Position numbers and translations under genes: made by a program
Notes under the pieces: model-generated
The model's database searches: none
Seen by the model: the letters and a program-made list of their open reading frames with translations, nothing else
Told to the model about the DNA's origin: nothing
Shown: positions 6,045 to 13,884 of the stretch, one piece after another
Layout of the letters: the number at the start of each line of letters is the position of its first letter
How positions within the stretch are numbered: the first letter of the stretch is position 1
DNA from: Oscillospiraceae bacterium
GTDB lineage: Bacteria > Bacillota_A > Clostridia > Oscillospirales > Oscillospiraceae
Length of the DNA: 16,068 bases
Assembly (NCBI GenBank): GCA_017537045.1
Contig: JAFYLN010000169.1
Coordinates: 1 to 16,068, forward strand
Direction: 5' to 3'

Positions 6045-7253
6045 TCAGGCGTTGAAGACGTACTTATCCAGCCGGTCAAAGGCTTCCTGAATGCGGCTCA
6101 GGGGGGAAGCCAGATTCATACGGATATGGTGCGCTCCGTAGAACTCGCGGCCATCCTGCACGGCAACGCCCACATCATGGCACATCTTCAAAACCTCGTC
6201 CATGGTCTTACCGTGCTTTTCACACCATGCAGTGCAATCCACAAAGAGCATGTAGGTGCCCTGGGGCTTGCTGACGGTGACACCCTCAAAATGGGTCTTG
6301 ATATAATTGCAGGCAAAATCCACATTGCCGGTCAGAACCTGACGCAGCTCCTCCAGCCACTCATAGCCCTCTGGCTTGTAAGCGCCGATCAGAGCGTACA
6401 TGCTCAGCACGTTCATGGCATTGGTGTGGGACAGACTGATCTCTTTATCCATGCGGTCTCTGAGCCAGCTGTTGTAAACGATGCTGTAGCTGCCCGCCAA
6501 ACCTGCCAGATTGAAAGTCTTGCTGGGTGCATACATGGCAACGGTACGCATTTTTGCATCCTCGCTGACGGACTGGGTGGGGATGTGCTTGTAGCCCTCC
6601 AGTGTCAGATCGGACCAGATCTCGTCAGAGATGACGAAAACATCATGCTTCTTGTACAGCTCCATGGCCTGTTCGATCTCCCAACGCTCCCAGACGCGGC
6701 CACAGGGGTTGTGGGGAGAACAGAAAATGGCACAGTGAATCTTGTTCTCCACAATGCGCTTTTCCATATCCGCAAAGTCCATGCGCCAGATGCCCTCTTC
6801 GTCCAGAACCAGAGGGCTGTGAACCAGATTGTAGCCCAGATTTACCAGCGAATGGGTGAAGCCCACATAGGTGGGGGAGTGGACGAGGATGTTGTCACCT
6901 CTGGAGCAGAGCACATTTGCGGCAGCATTGACACCGCCCAGAACACCGTTGGCATAACCGATATGCTTCGGTTCCAGACCTTCTACACCGTTGTGATCCC
7001 GGTGCCACCGGATGATGGCATCGAAATATTCGCCGCGGGGACGGAAATAGCCATAGGCGGCATGCTGGGTGCGCTCAATGATGGACTGTGCAATGGTGGG
7101 AACCGTGGGGAAGTTCATGTCGGCAACCCACATGGGAATCACGTCAAAGCCCTCCTTGGGGCCGCCAATGAAGAAACCTGGGGTTCCGGGCAGATCAACG
7201 GCGATAGCATCCATGTTATGGCGATCCATCAGGGAAGTGAAATCATATTTCAT
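6045..7253 (-). CDS. MalY/PatB-type PLP-dependent C-S lyase / aminotransferase
   Basis: 402 residues of the fold-type I aminotransferase class, MalY/PatB group. Landmarks in order: IPMWVADMNFPTVP near the N terminus, AYGYFRP, the CSPHNPCGRVW segment, SDEIWSDL, and the PLP Schiff-base lysine Lys245 in APSKTFNLAGL, with the C-terminal substrate motif HHIRMNLASPLSRIQEAF. Such enzymes cleave cystathionine or cysteine S-conjugates (beta-lyase), giving homocysteine, pyruvate and ammonia; true aminotransferase activity is less likely. The start is codon 7253-7251 because it follows AGGAG by 8 bases; an upstream in-frame ATG at 7310 would include the promoter. It is monocistronic with its own promoter, and convergent with psuG. 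Whether the physiological substrate is cystathionine cannot be told. Confidence 0.88.
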   Translation of the reverse strand: MKYDFTSLMDRHNMDAIAVDLPGTPGFFIGGPKEGFDVIPMWVADMNFPTVPTIAQSIIERTQHAAYGYFRPRGEYFDAIIRWHRDHNGVEGLEPKHIGYANGVLGGVNAAANVLCSRGDNILVHSPTYVGFTHSLVNLGYNLVHSPLVLDEEGIWRMDFADMEKRIVENKIHCAIFCSPHNPCGRVWERWEIEQAMELYKKHDVFVISDEIWSDLTLEGYKHIPTQSVSEDAKMRTVAMYAPSKTFNLAGLAGSYSIVYNSWLRDRMDKEISLSHTNAMNVLSMYALIGAYKPEGYEWLEELRQVLTGNVDFACNYIKTHFEGVTVSKPQGTYMLFVDCTAWCEKHGKTMDEVLKMCHDVGVAVQDGREFYGAHHIRMNLASPLSRIQEAFDRLDKYVFNA

Positions 7254-7281
7254 AGTCAGCACTCCTAATCTGTTTTTGTCT

Positions 7282-7310
7282 ATTATAAAAAAGACTGTCC
7301 CTCTTTTCAA
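7282..7310 (-). promoter_or_regulatory. Promoter of the MalY/PatB-type gene
   Basis: On the minus strand TTGAAA (7310-7305), a 17 bp spacer, then TATAAT (7287-7282), about 29 bases before the start codon. The interval 7311-7455 upstream holds nothing else I can support except a 6+1+6 palindrome, TTCGCAATGCGAA (7384-7396), a possible operator. Confidence 0.75.
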
Positions 7311-7455
7311 GCTTTTGCAGAAAGAAAAACGGATGAAAACGTCTTCTTTTCAGATGTTGTGGAAGGAAAAGAGGAAAGAACGGTTCGCAATGCGAAATTG
7401 TAAATGTACCACACCACGATAACCGGAAATAAACAATATTTTTGCTGCAAAACGT

Positions 7456-7490
7456 AAAAACGCCCCTGTAAACAGTTCGTCTACAGGGGC
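7456..7490 (-). terminator. Intrinsic terminator of the PTS operon
   Basis: On the minus strand GCCCCTGTA (7490-7482) and TACAGGGGC (7470-7462) form a 9 bp stem with an 11-base loop, followed by G and five T. It lies about 50 bases after the IIC-IID stop codon. Confidence 0.85.
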
Positions 7491-7539
7491 ACCACGGGGA
7501 ACAACTATGAAGCTTTTGTTAAAATGGAGCTGCGCAGGA

Positions 7540-9129
7540 TCAGAAGATGCCGAGCAGACCGCCAACAACAGCGACAGCGACTACAATGACCATTACCTTA
7601 TAGCTGGGCATACCCTTCTTCAGCAGCTTGTAGCAGCCCAGAGTCAGAGCAAGAGGCAGCAGGCCGGGCAGCAGTGCATCGAAGAAGCTGGTCTGCAGGG
7701 AGAAAATGTTGTCAGCAGACAGAGGGATTGCAATTGCACACTTCAGGGTGACGTAGTTGCAGACCAGACCACCCAGAACAGCACAGCCCAGAACGCCGGC
7801 AGCAGTGATAACTTTCTTGATGATGCCGCTTTCCATCAGATCCAGAATGGCATCGCCGCCCTTTTCGTAGCCCAGCTTCAGCAGCCAGTAGCCGAAACCG
7901 TTATACAGAGCCAGGAACAGAACACTGTAGATGATGGGTGCGAAAACGTTGCCGTCTTTAGCCATGCCGATGAACACAGCCAGCAGCAGGGGAATCACAA
8001 CGGCCTGCCACAGGGTGTCGCCAACACCGGCGATGGGTCCCATCAGGCCGGTCTTGATGGAGGAGAATGCATCGTCGTCCAGCTCGGCACCGTTCTTCTT
8101 CTGCTCTTCCATAGCGGCAACCAGACCGATGACACAGGAACCGGTGGCATTTTCGGTGTTGAAGAATTCCATGCTTCTGAACATGGCAGCCTTACGGCCT
8201 TCGGGATCGTCCTTGTACAGCTTGCTGATGATGGGGGACATGGAATGCAGGAAGCCGATGCCCTGCATACGTTCGTAGTTATAGCAGGACTGGAAGTAGT
8301 ACATCCAGTTCCACCATGCACGGTTCAGATCCTTCTTATCCAGCAGGTGTGACTTCTGTTCAGCAGGCTTGGTGCTGAAAACGTCGCCGAAGTCTTCGCC
8401 CTTGAAGGTGGTCAGTATTGCAACGCACAGGAAAATCAGAGCCAGAGGCAGGGTGCCCAGACCCAGATATGCAGTCAGGAAGAAGCCCAGGAAGAAGTAG
8501 ATCTTAGCCTGTCCCTTGAAGATGGACAGCAGCATCATACCGATACCAACAGCGGGCAGCATGCCACCGATGGTGCTCAGGATGCCCAGGAACTTGCCGC
8601 TGAGGGCATTAATCACAACAGCGACCAGATCTGCACCGAAGTATGCAGCAATGAAACAGGGGATTGCAGTCATTGCGAAGAGAACTGCCTGAGGCAGCAG
8701 AATGTTGACGATCCAGACCTTTTCAGGCTTGCCTTCTTCGGCATACTTCTCAGCAATGCGGACGAAAGCAGAATCGATGGTCAGACGGCCGACCCAAACG
8801 AGAGAACCGATCAGACCCAGAGGAACAGCAATGGCAAGAGCTGCATTGGTGTCAATACCGCTGGAAATAGCCAGTGCAGTACCCAGAATGCCGGCCAGAG
8901 ACATATCGGCAGGCATTGCGCCACCGGCACTGATGAAGCCAATGTACATCAGGTTAATGGTTGCACCGATGATCGTACCCTGAACAGGATCGCCCAGAAT
9001 AATACCAACGATCAGACCGGAAACCATAGGACGGTACAGGGTTGCGTAGTTACCCAAACCGCCGCCGGGCCAGGGACTGTTTGCGAAGTAGTAAACAATG
9101 GAGATCAGAATTGCTTGGATCAGTGTCAT
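7540..9129 (-). CDS. PTS mannose/sorbose-class membrane permease, IIC-IID fusion
   Basis: 529 residues holding both membrane subunits of a mannose-class PTS transporter in one chain. Residues 1 to about 255 are IIC: many hydrophobic spans, with GGLGNYATLYRPMVSGLIVG, LGDPVQGTIIGATINLMYIGFI and PADMSLAGILGTALA. A short charged linker follows. From about residue 261, IID begins with LDKKDLNRAWWNWMYYFQSC, then NYERMQGIGF, SMEFFNTE, GLVAAMEEQKK and GPIAGVGDTLWQAV. Normally IIC (about 260) and IID (about 270) are separate genes; the total matches their sum and no stop intervenes. It transports and, with IIA and IIB upstream, phosphorylates a sugar; the substrate is not evident. The ribosome site GGGAGGG lies in the end of the IIB gene, three bases upstream. 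Confidence 0.93.
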   Translation of the reverse strand: MTLIQAILISIVYYFANSPWPGGGLGNYATLYRPMVSGLIVGIILGDPVQGTIIGATINLMYIGFISAGGAMPADMSLAGILGTALAISSGIDTNAALAIAVPLGLIGSLVWVGRLTIDSAFVRIAEKYAEEGKPEKVWIVNILLPQAVLFAMTAIPCFIAAYFGADLVAVVINALSGKFLGILSTIGGMLPAVGIGMMLLSIFKGQAKIYFFLGFFLTAYLGLGTLPLALIFLCVAILTTFKGEDFGDVFSTKPAEQKSHLLDKKDLNRAWWNWMYYFQSCYNYERMQGIGFLHSMSPIISKLYKDDPEGRKAAMFRSMEFFNTENATGSCVIGLVAAMEEQKKNGAELDDDAFSSIKTGLMGPIAGVGDTLWQAVVIPLLLAVFIGMAKDGNVFAPIIYSVLFLALYNGFGYWLLKLGYEKGGDAILDLMESGIIKKVITAAGVLGCAVLGGLVCNYVTLKCAIAIPLSADNIFSLQTSFFDALLPGLLPLALTLGCYKLLKKGMPSYKVMVIVVAVAVVGGLLGIF

Positions 9130-9132
9130 GAT

Positions 9133-9618
9133 TTAACCCTCCCACAATAATTTATTCGCGTTGACCGGAAGCTCGCGGGGAACCAGCTGATATTGAATGT
9201 CGATACCCATACCGACCAAACGCTTCATACATTCAACTTCTTCTACGGAGGCGGAAACGTTCTTGTTGAAGCGCTTCCGGCCGGCCTTCATGCCCATGCC
9301 GCCGAGGATGATTTTCTTGATATCGACACCCGCAGCGATAAGCTGCTCCATAACGCCGGGAACTTTTGTCAGCAGGATGATCCGCTCCCTGGGATCGCCG
9401 TCTTCCAGTAAGTAGGCAGCCATGGCTTCCACAGTGCCGATTTCCACGGTGATGTCGTGGGGAGCTGCGGCGCGCAGCAGTCGCTGGGTAAAGGTGTCCT
9501 TCGTCAGGGGATCGTCTGCGATGACAATTTTGGTAGCGCTGGTAGTTTTGGTCCATGCAGTGGCGATCTGTCCGTGAATCAGACGGTCATCAATGCGGGC
9601 CAGCACGATGTTTCTCAT
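9133..9618 (-). CDS. PTS mannose/sorbose-class IIB subunit
   Basis: 161 residues, a typical IIB of the mannose-fructose-sorbose family: MRNIVLARIDDRLIHGQIA carries the phosphorylated histidine at His15. Later landmarks are VIADDPLTKD, the hydrophobic ILLTKVPGVM and the KIILGGMGM loop. The soluble protein takes phosphate from IIA and passes it to the sugar bound by the IIC-IID permease. A good ribosome site (AAAAGGAGG) precedes the ATG. It lies 24 bases after IIA and 3 bases before the permease gene, consistent with one polycistronic message. Confidence 0.95.
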   Translation of the reverse strand: MRNIVLARIDDRLIHGQIATAWTKTTSATKIVIADDPLTKDTFTQRLLRAAAPHDITVEIGTVEAMAAYLLEDGDPRERIILLTKVPGVMEQLIAAGVDIKKIILGGMGMKAGRKRFNKNVSASVEEVECMKRLVGMGIDIQYQLVPRELPVNANKLLWEG

Positions 9619-9642
9619 TGGGGTTGCGCCTCCTTTTGTTTT

Positions 9643-10050
9643 TTATTCATCTCCCAGCTGTGCCAGGAAAGCGTTGACATCCAGCATGGTTTCGGAAAAA
9701 CCTGCCTGCAGGTCTGCGGCGATCTCCTCGGTGGAGGCAAATTCGCTGCTGAGCAGTGCTTCGATCACCATGGCAAGGTTTACGCCGCTGATATGACGAA
9801 AAGCTCTGTGTTCCATCATAGAGCAGACGACATTGAAAGGGGTTCCGGAGCGGATATCCGTTAGAACAAGAATGTCTTCTCCTGCCCAGCTATCCAGTGT
9901 TGCTTCCAGCCGCTCCTTCAGGGATTCGGGGCTGTCTTCTTCATACAGGCAGTGCGTTACTGCATCGGGCTGGGAGCCGCAGATCATTTCTGCACTGCGC
10001 AGCAGAGCTTTGGAAAGCTCTCCGTGGGATACAAGCATAACGCGATACAT
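9643..10050 (-). CDS. PTS mannose-class IIA subunit
   Basis: 135 residues with the IIA-Man fold. The N-terminal strand and loop VMLVSHGELSKALL contain the phospho-accepting His9, and the conserved LVLTDIRSGTPFNVVCSM segment follows around residues 62-78. It accepts phosphate from HPr and donates it to IIB. The ribosome site AAGGAGG overlaps the stop codon of the SorC regulator gene, 12 bases upstream, so regulator and transporter are made from one transcript. In many mannose-class systems IIA and IIB are fused; here they are separate while IIC and IID are joined. Confidence 0.93.
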   Translation of the reverse strand: MYRVMLVSHGELSKALLRSAEMICGSQPDAVTHCLYEEDSPESLKERLEATLDSWAGEDILVLTDIRSGTPFNVVCSMMEHRAFRHISGVNLAMVIEALLSSEFASTEEIAADLQAGFSETMLDVNAFLAQLGDE

Positions 10051-10062
10051 AGTAATTCCTCC

Positions 10063-11022
10063 TTATGGATTCTGAAGACGATCCAGCATGGCTTGTGCGG
10101 TTTCCGGATCGGTAATGAGAATATTATAAAAACGGTTTCGTGCAGCGGCAAGAAGACCGTCCACCTTTTGGGAACCGCCTGCGGCGCAGATTACGGTATC
10201 AATATTGCGAATGGCACAGGGAGGCAGGGAGGTTTGCTGAAAATGGGCGCTGGTATCCAGAATGGAACCGTCACGGAAAAAGAAGTGCGCCAGAATATCT
10301 CCGACAGCGTCGCTTTGTTCTACAAGGCGGAGGTATTCTTTGTTGCCGGCAGCCAGTGCGGTCAGACCAACGCCCGGGCAATCGCCCAGACCGATAATGG
10401 CGGTATCCAGACTTTCCCATTGGTGTTGAAGCCGCAGGTAACTGTCCAGCGTGAAACCGTCCATCTTTACATGGGTTTCGCGGATGGCCGGCACATTGGT
10501 GAATTTGCTGCTGCCCTCAAACCGTTCTGCGAAATGGTTTACGATCACATTGGTTTGGAAGTAAGGGTTGTCTTCGCCTGTGATTCCTACCAGCGGTACA
10601 AAGGAAAGCCTTCTGCCGGTTGGACCTGTGGATAGGAACTTTGAGGTTTCATACACAGTACGACCCCAGCCGATACCCACGTTACGGCTGTTTGCCAGAA
10701 GCTCCGGCATTGCGTTTGCTGCGGTTTGGGCAATAGCCTGCGAGATGCTATGCTGATCCATCTGCTTTGGCATGGAGGAGAGCAGGACTTTACGCAGGTT
10801 CAATTTGTCGCGCAACTGCTCGCATAAGAGGTGCTGGCAGACATGCTCGGGGAATTCTACACGGATATGTACGATTCCGCATTCTTTGGCTTTCGCCAAA
10901 AGGCGCGATACATGGGGACGGGAGATGTTTTCCCGTTTTGCAATCTGATCCTGGGTTTGACCCTGGCAATAGTAGGCCTGGGCGATTCTATACAATAATA
11001 CATAGTCTGTATCGTTTTTCAT
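10063..11022 (-). CDS. SorC-family sugar-responsive transcriptional regulator
   Basis: 319 residues. N-terminal HTH (about 10-50): YRIAQAYYCQGQTQDQIAKR, then ENISRPHVSRLLAKAKECGI. The C-terminal effector-binding domain of the SorC/CggR/DeoR type has VGIGWGRTVYE, IIGLGDC, AVGDILAHFFFRDGS and the terminal AAGGSQKVDGLLAA. Members bind phosphorylated sugars as tetramers and control adjacent sugar operons. ATG at 11022 is chosen because GGAGGG is 5 bases upstream; the in-frame ATG at 11043 would use up that site. It heads the PTS operon, and three similar sites around its promoter suggest autoregulation. The effector is presumably the PTS product, unknown here. Confidence 0.92.
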   Translation of the reverse strand: MKNDTDYVLLYRIAQAYYCQGQTQDQIAKRENISRPHVSRLLAKAKECGIVHIRVEFPEHVCQHLLCEQLRDKLNLRKVLLSSMPKQMDQHSISQAIAQTAANAMPELLANSRNVGIGWGRTVYETSKFLSTGPTGRRLSFVPLVGITGEDNPYFQTNVIVNHFAERFEGSSKFTNVPAIRETHVKMDGFTLDSYLRLQHQWESLDTAIIGLGDCPGVGLTALAAGNKEYLRLVEQSDAVGDILAHFFFRDGSILDTSAHFQQTSLPPCAIRNIDTVICAAGGSQKVDGLLAAARNRFYNILITDPETAQAMLDRLQNP

Positions 11023-11033
11023 CGCTACCCTCC

Positions 11034-11188
11034 ATATGTACATTTGTGCACGCGACCGACTGCTATGTACCTATTATAAGGGGTAAATAAAGCAGGGTCA
11101 ATACAAATTGAATGCACATTTGTACATATTTTGTTGAAAATAAATAAAGCTTGCCGTTTTCTCTGAAAAATAATGCGCATATGTACAT
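11034..11188. promoter_or_regulatory. Three operator-like sites around the sorC-PTS promoter
   Basis: Site A is TGCACAAATGTACATAT on the minus strand (11050-11034), downstream of the start point. Site B is TGCACATTTGTACATAT on plus (11113-11129), just upstream of the -35. Site C is TGCGCATATGTACAT on plus (11174-11188), further upstream. A half-site, TATGTAC, lies at 11064-11070. Shared core: TGCRCAWWTGTACAT. Repeated, oppositely oriented sites over about 150 bp fit a tetrameric SorC regulator with DNA looping (inference). Confidence 0.7.
11073..11101 (-). promoter_or_regulatory. Promoter of the sorC-PTS operon
   Basis: Minus strand TTGACC (11101-11096), 17 bp spacer, TATAAT (11078-11073), giving a leader of about 45 bases before the regulator's ATG. 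It lies between operator-like sites A and B. Confidence 0.8.
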
Positions 11189-11302
11189 CCTGCGCCTGCT
11201 TTTTTACTATGCAGGGGATTTCTGTTCCTGCGAAAGAACGATCATAGCTTTGGAAAAAGGACGGGCAGAGGCGAATAGAGTGGGAAGTGGAGGTGAGGTC
11301 AA

Positions 11303-11500
11303 TTGACCGCCGCATTATGGCTTGTACTCAGCAGCCTGCTTTATTCCCTGCAGCTGCAAACCGGCAGTTTTCCACGCCCGCTGACCGCTGAGGAGGAACG
11401 GGACTATCTTCAGCGCAGCGCAGCGGGCGATCTGGAAGCCCGCAATATTCTCATCGAACGAAATTTGCGTCTGGTTGTGCATATCATGAAGAAGTATTGA
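11303..11500 (+). pseudogene. sigK: N-terminal part of sporulation sigma factor SigK, interrupted
   Basis: A 65-codon frame reading, after a hydrophobic start, SFPRPLTAEEERDYLQRSAA, then GDLEARNILIERNLRLVVHI and MKKY, then TGA. This is the beginning of SigK (closely related to SigE), the late mother-cell sporulation sigma factor: FPxPL, EARNILIExNLRLV and HIxKK are all diagnostic. A full SigK has about 230 residues; regions 2.2 to 4 are missing, and no frame after 11500 continues them. The TTG start at 11303 follows a strong GGAGGTG site by 7 bases, so the 5' end looks functional. Skin-like elements interrupt sigK in Bacillus subtilis and some clostridia, excising during sporulation. I infer similar interruption here; simple truncation in a non-sporulating lineage is the alternative. 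Confidence 0.75.
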
Positions 11501-11666
11501 TGCGCGGGCAAACTCCCTCTGGCGGACACTTGGTGAACTTCTGTCCGCTGACTATAGCCATCATACAAAAATCTGCTATGCAGCCATGTTAATTGCGTGA
11601 GCGGACAAGCTATGGCTCGGTTTGCCTTGATTGGTGAACCGGGCCTTTTCTGTTTGAAAGTATTGC

Positions 11667-11695
11667 TTGAGGCCTGCCGTCGAATACAGTATAAT
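11667..11695 (+). promoter_or_regulatory. Promoter of the island's first HTH gene
   Basis: TTGAGG (11667-11672), 17 bp spacer, TATAAT (11690-11695), 39 bases before the ATG at 11735. The interval 11501-11660 before it is non-coding and carries GCGGACA (about 11521) and its inverse TGTCCGC, then GCGGACA again near 11600, possibly part of an element end. Confidence 0.65.
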
Positions 11696-11734
11696 TATGG
11701 AAAGCATGATTATATATCGAAGGAGGTGAAACGT

Positions 11735-12073
11735 ATGGGAAAGTACACAGATGATGAGATTCGCAGCATGAAAAAGATTACAGTAAAAATTGCAGCCGAT
11801 TATCTGGGAATATCTCCTATGATGGTGTCCTTGGGTATGCGGAATAATCTATTGCCTATTGGTTTTGCAACCAAGGACGAAGAGTCTTATGGTGACTATG
11901 GCTGGACTTATGCCATTGTGCCGGAAAGACTGATTGCCTACAACCATGGCAAGATCAACGAGGTACAGGTTGAGCGGATTGAGGACAATCTGCAGAAAAT
12001 CGTCAACAGTTTCGAGGAAATGAAACGTGACCTGGTTTTTCTATTAAAAGAAAGCGAAGAATCGGAGGGATAA
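11735..12073 (+). CDS. Small HTH-like protein of unknown function
   Basis: 112 residues. Residues 10-50 (SMKKITVKIAADYLGISPMM, then VSLGMRNNLLPIGFAT) look like an excisionase/MerR-style helix-turn-helix followed by a wing. The C-terminal third is a charged helix, probably a coiled coil (VERIEDNLQKIVNSFEEMKR), that could mediate oligomerisation. ATG 11735 is chosen because AAGGAGGTG lies 7 bases upstream and the frame before it is not protein-like. It is the first gene past the interrupted sigK, on the same strand and 80 bases before a large tandem-HTH gene. I do not recognise the family; a DNA-binding regulator of the element is a guess. Confidence 0.75.
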   Translation: MGKYTDDEIRSMKKITVKIAADYLGISPMMVSLGMRNNLLPIGFATKDEESYGDYGWTYAIVPERLIAYNHGKINEVQVERIEDNLQKIVNSFEEMKRDLVFLLKESEESEG

Positions 12074-12153
12074 CTTATTTCGAAGAACTAATTCATCCAC
12101 CACAGGAGATAATTCCTGTTGCAGAAAATACACAACCGGAGGAGGAATCAGAC

Positions 12154-13767
12154 ATGGCAGTTCGCCCTGCTATCAAATTGACGCGAAAGCAAATCTATGA
12201 TGAAATATGGTCTGTGGCTGTCTCCGGTATGGCATTGAAGTACAGCATACCTTATTCATCTCTGATGAAGCAAATAAAGGATGCCAATATTCCGGTGCCA
12301 CCATCTGGCTATTGGACCAAGAAGGAGTTCAACAAGGAAACCACGATGACTCCACTGCCGGGTGATCCGGATGAAGTGATAGCACTTTATAAGAGCAGTG
12401 CAACAGCAACCAGAATGCAAAAGAACGGAAGTCAAGAGGCTGAATCCAAGGAAACAACAGGTGAAGAACAAAAACCGGTTGTAATACCGGAAGCAGAGAA
12501 GAAAGTAGAAACAAAGAAACAGCGGGAGAAACAAACCGAACCCAAAACAAAGGCATCTCTTTCACCGTCAGAACCTCCAGCGGCACTTGGGGAGCCGGAA
12601 GTCCAGGAAAGCTGGGGTGGCAGAACGAGAAATATTTATCACCGCGAAGTGCTGTATAAGGAAGTCTGGCAGTATCCGGTTGTGGAAGTGGCAAAGAAAT
12701 ATGCTGTTTCCGATGTGACTATCCATAAAATCTGCCGGTCTCTTGATATTCCTACACCGCCGCCTGGATACTGGGCGAAGCTCCGTGCAGGAAAGGATGT
12801 CAGTATCCCACCTTTGCCTAAAAGCGACAGTAGGGATGTCATTACCGGATCGCGCACACAAAAAATCTATACGCCCAGTACGGAAGAGCAGATTCAGCAC
12901 CTGTCAGAAGAAGACAGAACAGCGGTTATGGCGGTAGCTTCCCAAATTGTCATGGTAGATGAGCAGGAGAAAATGAACCCGAAGGTTGCTGCTTGCTATA
13001 AAAAGGCAAAAGCAGGGCAGACAACGGAAATCCTGGACTCCATCGCCAAGGAGACTTTACCGCGTGCCGTCAAGATTTTGGATACGCTTGTGAAAACAGC
13101 GCTACCGCTGGGAATAGAAGTAGACGATAAACTCCGGTTTTCCATAGGTAAAGATTCCGTGTCGCTGCGTTTTTCCGAATCCACCACAGAAGTGCCGCAC
13201 CAGTTGACCAAAGAGGAGAAAATGGCACTTCTGGAATACGAAGATGCGAAGAAGCATAAGCGCTGGGCCAGAGAACCCCAAATCCGGAAGTATGACCACA
13301 TTTACAATGGAACACTGAGTTTGGGAATCAATGATAAGCGAAGATTCAGGGACAGCAAAGCTGGTTTGGTAGAAGAGAGATTAGGGGAAGCACTTATAGC
13401 GATTTTCTACTGCATTAATGAAGTGAAGCTGGCAAGAGAAGAACGCGAAGAAGCAGAACGCAAACGCGAGGAGGAAAGGCTCCGTCAGGAAGAGATCAGA
13501 AAGCGCTATAATGAAGAGGTTGCAAAGACAAATGCCCTAATAAATCAGGCCAATGATTTTGAGCTCGCTACCAAAATTCGGGCAATGGTAGCTGCGGCAG
13601 AAGCTAACGGTTCTGCCAGTGAGGAATGGATTGCTTGGGCAAAAGCAAAAGCAGATTGGTATGATCCGCTTGTTGCGGCGACCGATGAGTATTTTGGCAA
13701 ACGGAATCACAAGGAGGCTCCGGACAAGAAAGAGCCGCGTGAACGTTGGTCCGGCTACCGTTGGTAA
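12154..13767 (+). CDS. Protein with two GYW-type helix-turn-helix units and a coiled-coil C terminus
   Basis: 537 residues. Residues 9-75 and 162-229 are two copies of one unit that align without gaps over most of their length: an LYxEVW-like helix (IYDEIW; LYKEVW), an AxKY helix, a recognition-like helix ending KQI or KIC, then IPxPPxGYW (GYW at 52-54 and 205-207) and a K...PLP tail. About 85 residues of Lys/Glu/Pro-rich, probably disordered, linker separate them. The middle region (230-420) is unrecognised. Residues about 425-465 form a highly charged coiled coil, followed by EEWIAWAKAKADWYDPL. I recall single-copy proteins with the same unit and ending in other bacteria, of unknown function. 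The ATG has a GGAGGAGG site. DNA or RNA binding is inferred from the fold-like pattern only. Confidence 0.8.
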   Translation: MAVRPAIKLTRKQIYDEIWSVAVSGMALKYSIPYSSLMKQIKDANIPVPPSGYWTKKEFNKETTMTPLPGDPDEVIALYKSSATATRMQKNGSQEAESKETTGEEQKPVVIPEAEKKVETKKQREKQTEPKTKASLSPSEPPAALGEPEVQESWGGRTRNIYHREVLYKEVWQYPVVEVAKKYAVSDVTIHKICRSLDIPTPPPGYWAKLRAGKDVSIPPLPKSDSRDVITGSRTQKIYTPSTEEQIQHLSEEDRTAVMAVASQIVMVDEQEKMNPKVAACYKKAKAGQTTEILDSIAKETLPRAVKILDTLVKTALPLGIEVDDKLRFSIGKDSVSLRFSESTTEVPHQLTKEEKMALLEYEDAKKHKRWAREPQIRKYDHIYNGTLSLGINDKRRFRDSKAGLVEERLGEALIAIFYCINEVKLAREEREEAERKREEERLRQEEIRKRYNEEVAKTNALINQANDFELATKIRAMVAAAEANGSASEEWIAWAKAKADWYDPLVAATDEYFGKRNHKEAPDKKEPRERWSGYRW

Positions 13768-13783
13768 AATGTAAAAAAGTGAG

Positions 13784-13816
13784 GCTCCAGTGTGTCAGAC
13801 GATATACTGGAGCTTT
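13784..13816 (+). terminator. Possible terminator after the tandem-HTH gene
   Basis: GCTCCAGT (13784-13791) and ACTGGAGC (13806-13813) form an 8 bp stem with outer GTGA/TCAC pairing, followed by only three T. Position, 16 bases after the stop, supports termination; the weak T-tract lowers confidence. Confidence 0.5.
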
Positions 13817-13884
13817 CACATGTTCGACTAATTTATTCCGGAGCGGTAAAATTATGGTACAAACCAATCAAAGGAGGCTTGACT

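Noticed and set aside
6036..7268. Long plus-strand open frame of about 410 codons opposite the MalY/PatB gene
   Set aside because: It mirrors the aminotransferase on the other strand and its product has no family features; the minus-strand protein has all the PLP-enzyme motifs.
7333..7422. 29-codon plus-strand frame between the PTS terminator and the MalY/PatB promoter
   Set aside because: Basic, low-complexity peptide with no good ribosome site or promoter in its direction.
7507..8352. Plus-strand open frame of 281 codons over the PTS permease
   Set aside because: Gln/Ala-rich antisense product with no ribosome site; the sense IIC-IID reading is unambiguous.
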